Under the pieces are notes generated by a model. It was not told the DNA's origin, did no database searches, and saw only the letters and a list, made by a program, of their open reading frames with translations. Both the position numbers and the translations under genes were made by a program. Positions 1 to 5,195 of a stretch of DNA of 5,213 nt are shown one piece after another (the first letter of the stretch is position 1; each line of letters begins with the position of its first letter). The DNA is from Alphaproteobacteria bacterium. Its GTDB lineage: Bacteria; Pseudomonadota; Alphaproteobacteria; UBA3830. The stretch is from positions 1-5,213 of the forward strand of contig BNWE01000096.1 of NCBI GenBank assembly GCA_025998595.1, written 5' to 3'.

Positions 1-1419
1 AGCTCAAACAGCTGTTCTTTACCAAGTCCAAGCAGCTGTTCTCCAACTCCTAACAGCCCTCCTGCTCTCTACCCTTTTTGTCCAAGTAGCATCGCATCAG
101 CTTCAAGCAGTAGTTCGTCAAGCTCAAACAGTCTTACTTTGAGTCCTAGTTACTATGTCCCGACTCCCATGGAGCCAAGTGTCCCACCTCATAGTTTTGA
201 TCAGCTGCGAAAATTAAGAATTTCTCCAAGCCCTATCAGCGCTTCCTCAAGTAGCAGTTCTACAAGCAGTAGTTCGTCAAGCTCAAGCAGTTTTGCTTCG
301 AGTTCCAGTTACCATCTTCCGATTTCACACCCACCTCATTTATCGAGGTCAAGTCTCACGCCTCCACCTCCAGGAAGGCCAGGATTTTCTCTAAGCCCTA
401 GCCGTTCTTTCTCAAGTAGCCCTTCTCCAAGCAGTAGTTCATCCAACTTAGAGGACAATGACTCCTTTTTGAAAAAATGTTCTTCAATCGACCATCTTGG
501 AGTTTTTGCTCAAGAAGCTCTTCATAAAAATATATGCGCTCAAGAAGAGATTGTTAAAGTTCTTCTTGATCCAATGGTTATTACCTCAGTTACCCATTCG
601 TCTGAGCGAGAAAAATGCGTAAAACAACTTGGAGAACTAAACAAAAAAGCTTTACAATATCTTGACAGAAGCATAAGGCGTCTTCCTTATGCCCGCGAGT
701 TTCTTCGGTGGGCTTTGTGTTGTATTCCTATTATAGAAAATTATCTACGTGATTTTTTTAATGTTTTTTCGAATTTTACTAATGGAAAAGAATATGGTGA
801 GCACTTTTTCCGTATTCTGAAATCTGATTCGTGTTTGAATGATTTGGAAGGACTGTATGGGATTTTGCTTGACAGGGCTCCTGAAGATCTAGAAGAAGGT
901 TTGAGAGAAAAAGTCAATAAACTTCAATCTGATGAGAAGCTGTGTTTTCGGTTGATGGATTTGGAGCGTTTTGAGCATTTAGAGCGGTTGAAGCATTTTG
1001 AGCGGTTGAAGCAGTTGGATACGTTGGAGCTGGAGAAGCTACAACGGAGCCTGGAATTGCCGCTTTCTGAGAGAATTTCGCTTTGTCTTTGTCGTATTTC
1101 CGAACATCTTCTGAATGTTAAGCGACATATTGAACATCTTGCCCATGTTCATCCTGAATGTAATCGTAATCAAATGCATTCTCATTGTCAGGCGGTTTTT
1201 GTCAGAGTCGCTCACAGCATGTATCTACGTAAATTGCTTAATGATATAAAGGATTTGATTGATAGCCTTGGTAGCAATAATACGGCCATCAGTCAAGAAC
1301 CTGATGCTAAAAAGCTGTTAGATAAAATATTTGAAGCTAAGAGTTTCTTGTCCGGGTTAAGTTCTCAAGACAACCAAGAAGAAGAGGAGTCTAAAGGCAA
1401 AGGTAAATCAAAAGATTAG
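1..1419 (+). CDS. Ser/Pro-rich, C-terminally helical/coiled-coil hypothetical protein (5' end outside window)
   Basis: I do not recognise this gene. The frame has no stop from base 1 to the TAG at 1417-1419, so it enters from the left and 472 residues are visible. A TTG at 139 could be read as a start, but the same Ser/Pro-rich composition continues upstream, so that start is probably false. Visible residues 1 to about 149 are dominated by Ser and Pro, with long Ser runs and a PPPPGRPG stretch, and are probably disordered. Residues from about 150 to 455 are mostly helical and charged, with Leu-rich segments and a hexapeptide repeat at 322-339. The C-terminus is acidic then Lys-rich (EEEESKGKGKSKD). 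No transmembrane helix, enzyme motif or known domain is visible; the N-terminus, and so any signal peptide, cannot be seen. A Ser-rich linker joined to a coiled coil suggests a surface or secreted host-interaction protein, but that is inference only. It converges with the ankyrin gene on the other strand. Confidence 0.8.
   Translation, partial: SSNSCSLPSPSSCSPTPNSPPALYPFCPSSIASASSSSSSSSNSLTLSPSYYVPTPMEPSVPPHSFDQLRKLRISPSPISASSSSSSTSSSSSSSSSFASSSSYHLPISHPPHLSRSSLTPPPPGRPGFSLSPSRSFSSSPSPSSSSSNLEDNDSFLKKCSSIDHLGVFAQEALHKNICAQEEIVKVLLDPMVITSVTHSSEREKCVKQLGELNKKALQYLDRSIRRLPYAREFLRWALCCIPIIENYLRDFFNVFSNFTNGKEYGEHFFRILKSDSCLNDLEGLYGILLDRAPEDLEEGLREKVNKLQSDEKLCFRLMDLERFEHLERLKHFERLKQLDTLELEKLQRSLELPLSERISLCLCRISEHLLNVKRHIEHLAHVHPECNRNQMHSHCQAVFVRVAHSMYLRKLLNDIKDLIDSLGSNNTAISQEPDAKKLLDKIFEAKSFLSGLSSQDNQEEEESKGKGKSKD
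104..326 (+). repeat. In-frame imperfect duplication inside the Ser-rich region
   Basis: Bases 104-167 and 263-326 align without gaps over 64 bp at about 83% identity, offset by 159 bp (53 codons), so the frame is kept. The first 24 bases (CAAGCAGTAGTTCGTC and onwards) are identical, and a third partial copy of the CAAGCAGTAGTTC core lies at 428-440. Most differences are transitions. Both copies encode a Ser run followed by a Tyr/Pro-containing segment (SYYVPTP and SYHLPIS). This points to growth of the low-complexity region by segmental duplication. Confidence 0.7.
964..1017 (+). repeat. Three tandem 18-bp units encoding a hexapeptide repeat
   Basis: Units at 964-981, 982-999 and 1000-1017 encode ERFEHL, ERLKHF and ERLKQL. 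Units 2 and 3 share their first 14 bases. A degenerate continuation (DTLELE) follows. The period of six residues, not seven, lies in a strongly helical Leu/Glu/Lys segment. It is part of the Ser-rich gene. Confidence 0.75.
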
Positions 1420-1433
1420 AAAATAAACAATAC

Positions 1434-1453
1434 GGCGGAGCTACGGCTCTGCC
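1434..1453 (+). other. GC-rich hairpin with UACG tetraloop, 14 nt after the Ser-rich gene's stop
   Basis: GGCGGAGC and GCTCTGCC form an 8-bp stem with one G-U pair around the loop TACG, closed by C-G. C(UACG)G belongs to the unusually stable UNCG tetraloop class. No T-run follows, so it is not a classical intrinsic terminator, but it could protect or end the mRNA 3' end. Confidence 0.5.
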
Positions 1454-1477
1454 AGAGCTATAAAACAAGCCTCAATT

Positions 1478-1543
1478 CCTGGATGACGGTAATTTCTGTA
1501 TTTTATGCCCTCCAGAGGAGCGTAGCGACGTTGGGATCCGGTT
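1478..1543. repeat. Dispersed palindromic repeat with GAGGAGCGTAGCGACG core
   Basis: The core GAGGAGCGTAGCGACG lies at 1515-1530 and is followed by TTGGGATCCGG. The left end CTGGAT (1479-1484) can pair with ATCCGG (1535-1540), giving a palindromic outline. From general knowledge, similar GAGGAGCGTAGCGACG and TGGATCC sequences occur as dispersed intergenic repeats in many bacteria, including intracellular ones. The exact boundaries are my estimate. Confidence 0.5.
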
Positions 1544-1639
1544 GAACAAAATTCACCCACAACTCTTGGCACATTTTCTTATAATATTTTTAAGGCTTTT
1601 ATAGGGCAAAGCGATCAACTATCGTTAAACATAACATTC

Positions 1640-1662
1640 GAGGAGCGCCGTAGCCGCTCCTC
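1640..1662. terminator. GC-rich hairpin between convergent genes, possible 3'-end structure of the ankyrin gene
   Basis: GAGGAGCG (1640-1647) and CGCTCCTC (1655-1662) make a perfect 8-bp stem with a 7-nt loop containing GTAG. It lies 11 bp past the stop of the minus-strand ankyrin gene. No clear U-run follows on either strand, so termination is uncertain. Its arm shares CCAGAGGAGCG with the repeat at 1512-1522, in inverted orientation, so it may belong to the same repeat family. Confidence 0.4.
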
Positions 1663-1672
1663 TGGTGCGCTA

Positions 1673-2587
1673 TTACTTAACTCCAGTGAGAAGTTGCTTT
1701 AAGATATCGATATATCCATTTTTGTATGCAATATACAACGGTGTTTCCTGACTGTTGTCTTTTGCGATTGGATTGGCTCCATTCTTCATAAGACTGGCGA
1801 CAATATCAATGTATTCATTTTTAACTGCATGATGTAATGGAGTTGAGCCGTTTTCATCCCTTGCGTTCAGATCTATATTTGGATTCGATAGGAAACTATC
1901 AACAGCCTGAATGTCTCCATTAGCAACTGCCTGCAGCAACGAATCCGAAGCAGGAATTTTGTATATGTCTTTTTTGCCACACCAAATTTCGCCTAGTTCA
2001 TTTGCTGCCTTTACTTTTTTGAGACTTTTGACAGAAGGTTCCTTGTGTTCATAAACCCAGATCAAAGGTCCAATAAATTCTCTGATTTTCAATCCAAAAA
2101 CAAGGTATGCCACCATATCTAACGTACTTGCATATGATCGTGATGCTTTTTGTATATCTACGAACATAATATCCAACGCATATTTTTCATATGGTTGTAT
2201 GGATGGATTATTGATGAAGATTTCCTTTAATTTTCTGGTATCCCTAAAAAATTGCCTTATAATTTTTTTAGAGCGATAAAGATGCCTGTCGTTTATGTGT
2301 AGCCCAGACATTATCTCAAACTCCTTTTTCACTGTTGCTACTTCGGAATCGGTTAGTTCTGGGGATAGAGCAACAGGCGCAGGCTCAATATCCATATCCT
2401 GTGTTACTACATTTTCGTTTGATGAGGCATTAGCCACATCCTTATGGCACTCAAGAAGCGCACATAATTTTGTATGCTTAGGAAATTGCCATATCTTTTC
2501 AGAGCGACTAGGATTGCAAGTGACAGCTCCAACGTCGCAACAGCCAACGAGAGCGTATCCGCAAGCAATTATCATAATTTTTTTCAT
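1673..2587 (-). CDS. Predicted ankyrin-repeat lipoprotein
   Basis: The 304-residue protein begins MKKIMIIACGYALVGC: a two-Lys n-region, a hydrophobic core and a lipobox LVGC at 13-16. It is therefore probably exported by Sec and lipidated at Cys16, with Cys17 adjacent. Residues 20-90 look like a linker, and 90-212 form an unrecognised, mostly helical region. Ankyrin repeats occupy about 214-245 (DSLLQAVANGD...NARDENG), 246-278 (STPLHHAVKNEYIDIVASL...GANP) and a shortened last one at 279-304 (ETPLYIAYKNGYIDILKQLL). Ankyrin repeats bind proteins, and in intracellular bacteria such proteins often act on the host; with a lipoprotein signal, an envelope location is as likely. The ATG at 2587 is supported by AGGA six bases upstream (2594-2597) and a promoter at 2616-2644. 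It is a single-gene unit, convergent with the Ser-rich gene. The partner is unknown. Confidence 0.88.
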   Translation of the reverse strand: MKKIMIIACGYALVGCCDVGAVTCNPSRSEKIWQFPKHTKLCALLECHKDVANASSNENVVTQDMDIEPAPVALSPELTDSEVATVKKEFEIMSGLHINDRHLYRSKKIIRQFFRDTRKLKEIFINNPSIQPYEKYALDIMFVDIQKASRSYASTLDMVAYLVFGLKIREFIGPLIWVYEHKEPSVKSLKKVKAANELGEIWCGKKDIYKIPASDSLLQAVANGDIQAVDSFLSNPNIDLNARDENGSTPLHHAVKNEYIDIVASLMKNGANPIAKDNSQETPLYIAYKNGYIDILKQLLTGVK

Positions 2588-2615
2588 ATCAATTCCTCTC
2601 TATTTTCATAAGCGC

Positions 2616-2644
2616 ATTATATATTATTTTTTTGCAAAAATCAA
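2616..2644 (-). promoter_or_regulatory. Sigma-70-type promoter of the ankyrin lipoprotein gene
   Basis: Reading the minus strand, TTGATT (2639-2644) is followed by a 17-bp AT-rich spacer and a perfect TATAAT (2616-2621). The start codon lies 28 bp past the -10 box, giving a leader of roughly 20 nt that holds the Shine-Dalgarno. No operator palindrome overlaps it. Confidence 0.7.
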
Positions 2645-2737
2645 GGTCTATTTTTGTTTTTTTACTAAAGTAAATATATGCCAGGGGGCTTTAATTCTCT
2701 GCGACCAATTTTATAGCCCTCCTATGGAACAGAGCGC

Positions 2738-2848
2738 TGTTTAGGCCTCGTGCAAAATTAACTTGTACGATCTATTATCAAAGCGTTCTGTAATTTCATG
2801 TTTCAAAACAAAAAATAATTCAAGTTATTCTTGCTCGAGGCCTAAACA
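2738..2848. mobile_element. MITE-like element with 28-bp imperfect terminal inverted repeats
   Basis: The left end (2738-2765, starting TGTTTAGGCCTCG) matches the reverse complement of the right end (2821-2848) at 25 of 28 positions. The whole unit is 111 bp with an AT-rich interior and no coding capacity. If the true ends are GGCCTCGWGCAA, the element is flanked by TA on both sides, as expected for TA-targeting transposons. It could be a non-autonomous derivative of an IS; the TGCAA-type ends recall IS5-family ends, but this is only a resemblance. It lies between the ankyrin promoter and the tRNA and interrupts no recognised gene. Confidence 0.7.
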
Positions 2849-3066
2849 TCATATCTTATCACAAATATGTTCCTGTAATAGCTGAAGCAACCAAAAGTCA
2901 GCATACTTTTCAAGAAAAAAACAGCAATACATCTGGAAAATTAGCCAAACGCACTTGATCTTCGACCATAGTTGTTATACCATAATATCCAGTTCATATG
3001 GAAATCTTGCATGTTTCTTGAGGTAGCAGGCGATATTTTCTTTGAACAGTGCATTTTAGAAATGTT
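2849..3066. other. Intergenic stretch with no convincing gene
   Basis: On the minus strand one frame reads through 2852-3055 with a single internal TAA (2975-2977) and ends in a TGA (2849-2851) that abuts the MITE. On the plus strand another frame is open from 2794 to 2955 without a start codon. Neither product is recognisable, and both may be chance. The tRNA promoter should lie here. TTGCAT (3007-3012) with GATATT (3032-3037) is the only weak candidate I see, and its 19-bp spacer is long. Confidence 0.4.
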
Positions 3067-3142
3067 GTCCCCTTCGTCTAGTGGCCTAGGACGTCGCCCT
3101 CTCACGGCGGGAACAGGGATTCGAATTCCCTAGGGGACGCCA
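3067..3142 (+). tRNA. tRNA-Glu (anticodon CUC)
   Basis: The full cloverleaf can be drawn: acceptor stem GTCCCCT/AGGGGAC (3067-3073 with 3132-3138), D arm GTCT...GGAC, anticodon stem TCGCC/GGCGG with loop CTCTCAC (3099-3105), a 4-nt variable loop, and T stem AGGGA/TCCCT around TTCGAAT. The anticodon CTC at 3101-3103 reads GAG as glutamate. The discriminator base is G and the CCA end is encoded (3140-3142). All stems pair, with only G-U exceptions, so the gene should be functional. It stands alone, with a terminator starting at its CCA. Confidence 0.97.
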
Positions 3143-3162
3143 CTGAAATCTCAGTGGTTTTT
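3140..3162 (+). terminator. Intrinsic terminator of tRNA-Glu, sharing the CCA end
   Basis: CCACTGA (3140-3146) and TCAGTGG (3151-3157) form a perfect 7-bp stem with an AATC loop, followed by five T. The first three stem bases are the tRNA's own CCA, so terminator and mature 3' end overlap in the primary transcript. Confidence 0.85.
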
Positions 3163-3206
3163 GTGAGAAATGTTGTTCCCAAAACTTTGGAGACTCGATT
3201 TTAGGG

Positions 3207-3227
3207 CCGGAATAGCCTCTATTCTGG
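3207..3227. repeat. 9-bp hairpin at the outer edge of the left inverted-repeat copy
   Basis: CCGGAATAG (3207-3215) pairs with CTATTCTGG (3219-3227) with one mismatch (G-U as plus-strand RNA) around a 3-nt loop. Its right arm is the start of the 63-bp repeat. It lies about 67 bp past the xseA stop but has no U-run downstream on the minus strand, so it is not a clear terminator. Confidence 0.5.
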
Positions 3228-3281
3228 AGACCTTTCATTTGCTTTGCAACTAAAAATATATACTTGCTTGGTTTTTGAGCC
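3219..3281 (+). repeat. Left copy of the inverted repeat flanking xseA
   Basis: This 63-bp sequence (CTATTCTGGAGACC at the outer end, GTTTTTGAGCC at the inner end) matches the reverse complement of 4860-4921 at 58 of 63 positions, with one gap. The inner end stops 12 bp past the xseA stop codon. It encodes nothing recognisable; a dispersed intergenic repeat or an IS end are both possible. Confidence 0.8.
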
Positions 3282-3293
3282 ACTGGTTTTGTA

Positions 3294-4637
3294 TCAAAAA
3301 AGCTCCACCTGAGTTGGTACATGCGTTACTTTTAATCTACCGTCCGAAAATATCAGACTAAAAGAGTGATATTTCTCCGCCTCTGCCACGGAAGTAATGG
3401 GAGACATTTTGGGCGATTCTACAAATGCAAATCCCTTTCTCAGAATATTGACATGCGAGTTCGACTCGATTCCATTCGCGAGAATTGTAAAAATGTTCTT
3501 GGAGTTTTCTAACTTTGCAAAGATTAGAAACTGCAATTTCTGAAAAATATCATTTACGTTTTCTCTTAGAGCCGGCTTTGGAACTATAATTCTGGCTAGC
3601 AGTAGTCGCTTGTTCGCGATGAATCTATTGGCAACGGACATTACTCTGTCAAACGCGTAATCCACTCGCTGGATTTTTTCCGCAACGATTCCTCCTATGT
3701 CCAGAATTTTATTGGAGCGCAGAAAGAGTCGCTTTTTTTCCAGATTATTCGCCGTGATGATGTTTAATTTTGAAAATATCCTGCTAATATCCGCCTGCAA
3801 TTTGATTTTCTCCGGAACAGCAAACTCTGCCGCAGCAGTTGGAGTTGGAGCCCGCAGATCCGAAGCATAGTCGATCAGAGTAGTATCGGTTTCGTGACCA
3901 ATAGCAGATATAATTGGAATATTGCTGCGTACAACCGCTCGTACGATATCCTCTTCGTTAAAGGGCATTAGATCTTCGAAACTTCCTCCTCCCCTTGCCA
4001 CAATCAACAGATCGGGCTTTTTATCCGCTGGTAGCGAGTTCATGCCGTCAATTGCCTCGACAACTTGCCGACATGCGTCCAATCCCTGCACCAAAACAGG
4101 CCAAAGCAAGACATCTCGCGGAAATCTCTGGCCTATGCGGTGCAACATATCCCGGATAACTGCTCCAGTGGGAGATGTTATGATTCCAATGGTTTTCGGC
4201 AAGAATGGAATCGGTTTCTTTTTGGATTGATCGAAAAGACCTTCAGCAGCCAATTTCTTTTTTCTTTCTTCAAGGATTTTTAAAAGTTCACCAACTCCGG
4301 AAAGCTCAAACTGCTCAACAACAAACTGATATTTCGAACGCATGGGATAGGTTGTGACTTGCCCGAGGCATTTCACCTCCATTCCGTCTTCCAGTTTTAT
4401 GTTTTGCTTTTGAGCCACGTATTTCCAGCAGACAGCATCTATTACAGAGTCTGAATCCTTGAGCGCAAAATACAAATGTCCGGAAGAATGCACCTTCAAC
4501 GCACTGACTTCCGCCTTCAATTGTATCCTGCTGAAGTTTTGCTCCATAGATCTTTTTATCAGGGCTGAAAGTCTTGAAACTGTATATTCTTCTTCCAATT
4601 GTTTTCTCCAATTTTCTCTAGATGATCGCCTACTCAC
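3294..4637 (-). CDS. xseA: Exodeoxyribonuclease VII large subunit
   Basis: XseA is the catalytic subunit of exonuclease VII, which with several XseB copies degrades single-stranded DNA from both ends to oligonucleotides in the cytoplasm, in mismatch repair and damage processing. The 447 residues are near the family's usual length. An N-terminal OB-fold (about 17-115, with EYTVSRLSALIK and SSGHLYFALKD) binds DNA. The nuclease core (about 137-280) has GIITSPTGAVIRD (Asp163), ARGGGSFEDL (Arg215) and GHETD (His248, Asp251), followed by RAPTPTAAAE; the family's expected catalytic positions are all present. A long helical region and the C-terminal LRKGFAFV and SDGRLKV motifs complete it, so the gene looks intact. 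The GTG at 4637 has no clear Shine-Dalgarno; a TTG at 4598 (residue 14) has GGAG seven bases upstream and gives an N-terminus closer to relatives. xseB is not in this window. The gene is bracketed by an inverted repeat and preceded by a transposase tail. Confidence 0.97.
   Translation of the reverse strand: MSRRSSRENWRKQLEEEYTVSRLSALIKRSMEQNFSRIQLKAEVSALKVHSSGHLYFALKDSDSVIDAVCWKYVAQKQNIKLEDGMEVKCLGQVTTYPMRSKYQFVVEQFELSGVGELLKILEERKKKLAAEGLFDQSKKKPIPFLPKTIGIITSPTGAVIRDMLHRIGQRFPRDVLLWPVLVQGLDACRQVVEAIDGMNSLPADKKPDLLIVARGGGSFEDLMPFNEEDIVRAVVRSNIPIISAIGHETDTTLIDYASDLRAPTPTAAAEFAVPEKIKLQADISRIFSKLNIITANNLEKKRLFLRSNKILDIGGIVAEKIQRVDYAFDRVMSVANRFIANKRLLLARIIVPKPALRENVNDIFQKLQFLIFAKLENSKNIFTILANGIESNSHVNILRKGFAFVESPKMSPITSVAEAEKYHSFSLIFSDGRLKVTHVPTQVELF
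4596..4609 (-). promoter_or_regulatory. Shine-Dalgarno and TTG that may be the true xseA start
   Basis: On the minus strand GGAG (4606-4609) is seven bases before TTG (4596-4598), which would start the protein as MEEEYTVSRL. The upstream GTG at 4637 lacks a comparable site and would have only about a 9-nt leader if the promoter at 4653-4681 is used. I favour TTG slightly. Confidence 0.45.
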
Positions 4638-4652
4638 GTCTTGAGTTTAGCA

Positions 4653-4681
4653 TTTACATTCACCAACGAACATTGTCACAA
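4653..4681 (-). promoter_or_regulatory. Candidate xseA promoter overlapping the transposase stop codon
   Basis: On the minus strand TTGTGA (4676-4681) and TGTAAA (4653-4658) are 17 bp apart, each matching the sigma-70 consensus at 4 of 6 bases. The -35 box contains the transposase remnant's TGA stop. This is the best candidate I found, but it is weak. Confidence 0.3.
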
Positions 4682-4876
4682 TAAGATTTTTTTATCACTG
4701 TTTGGTCCCGCCTCATCATGACCCGATGAAAGAACCCAAGTTTTGGGATCCTTCTGTAATTTTTTAGCAACAAATTCAAAAGGAGTCAAGCCATTTAAAG
4801 CTTTCAATCTCTTCCCAAAATTATGTGCTCTTATGTAAAGGTTCAGAGACATATGAGACGGCTCAAAAACCAGCGA
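4676..4876 (-). pseudogene. C-terminal remnant of an IS481-like transposase
   Basis: The frame is open from after a TAG (4877-4879) to a TGA at 4676-4678; its first ATG is at 4852. It reads LYIRAHNFGKRLKALNGLTP, then FEFVAKK and, near the end, GHDEAGPNS. This matches the C-terminus of IS481-family DDE transposases, where Y..HNF.KRLK.L.G.TPFE is followed by a tail like HHIPGPNT. Only about 60 residues remain; the HTH and catalytic DDE domain are missing, and upstream DNA (past 4860) is a different repeat and full of stops in this frame. It is therefore a dead fragment. It points the same way as xseA and ends 38 bp before it. Confidence 0.65.
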
Positions 4877-4921
4877 CTATATATTTTTAGTTGCAAAGAA
4901 AGTGAAAGGTCTCCAGAATAG
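4860..4921 (-). repeat. Right copy of the inverted repeat flanking xseA
   Basis: This is the 62-bp partner of 3219-3281 in opposite orientation; four substitutions and one missing base separate them. The 21-bp central block (CTTTGCAACTAAAAATATAT and one more base) is identical in both. Its inner edge coincides with the point where the transposase remnant loses family resemblance, suggesting that the repeat truncated it or was joined to it. Confidence 0.8.
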
Positions 4922-4971
4922 GTGAAGTTTTTAAAATTAACCTTGAGGAGACCAATATGCACAATCTGCAC

Positions 4972-5071
4972 ATCAATAACCATGTTCACATTTAATTTTT
5001 TGCGTCTCGCAGCCTTTAAAATTCCAGTGTCAAAAAGTGGCAAAACCTAATTGATGAACATGGTTAATGAT
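4972..5071. repeat. 17-bp inverted repeat with 66-bp spacer
   Basis: ATCAATAACCATGTTCA (4972-4988) and TGAACATGGTTAATGAT (5055-5071) are complementary at 16 of 17 positions. The spacer is AT-rich and noncoding. It could be a large hairpin, a second decayed small element, or an IS end pair. Confidence 0.55.
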
Positions 5072-5090
5072 CTTAGACCGAATTGCGGAA

Positions 5091-5195
5091 TCAATTACGA
5101 CCTGCTAAAGCAGGAGGTATGCTAAGAATCTGAAGATACGCTGAATGCGGATAAATCCTACTTTTCGTCCCATACCTTGAATTCATTTGGCCCAT
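5091..5195 (-). other. Short unrecognised open frame in repeat-rich DNA
   Basis: An ATG at 5195 opens 34 codons ending in TGA at 5091-5093 (MGQMNSRYGTKSRIY then ...PPALAGRN). There is no Shine-Dalgarno and no family match that I know. A perfect palindrome CCTGCT-AA-AGCAGG lies inside at 5101-5114. It is probably repeat or element DNA and not a gene. The rest of 5072-5213 holds nothing else that I can support. Confidence 0.2.

Noticed and set aside
139..141. TTG at 139 as the start of the Ser-rich gene
   Set aside because: The frame continues open with the same Ser/Pro-rich composition to base 1, so the gene is partial at the window edge.
1553..1620. TATAAT with upstream TTGGCA as a plus-strand promoter
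   Set aside because: The spacing is only 8 bp and no gene follows on the plus strand.
2683..2722. GGGGGCT...AGCCCTCC imperfect inverted repeat
   Set aside because: The pairing is short and imperfect with a long loop; probably chance.
2295..2744. 149-codon plus-strand open frame
   Set aside because: It lies mostly antisense to the ankyrin lipoprotein gene and runs into its promoter and the MITE; no domain or good start context.
3086..3322. 78-codon minus-strand open frame
   Set aside because: It runs antisense through the tRNA, the terminator and the repeat; not a plausible protein.
3922..4283. Two plus-strand open frames inside xseA
   Set aside because: They are antisense to the conserved nuclease core of xseA and have no recognisable product.
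4315..4644. Minus-strand alternative frame and plus-strand frame over the xseA 5' region
   Set aside because: Both overlap the conserved OB-fold coding region and are shadows of it.
4843..5043. 66-codon minus-strand open frame
   Set aside because: It crosses the repeat copy B and part of the 17-bp inverted repeat and shows no family resemblance; the transposase tail is in another frame.
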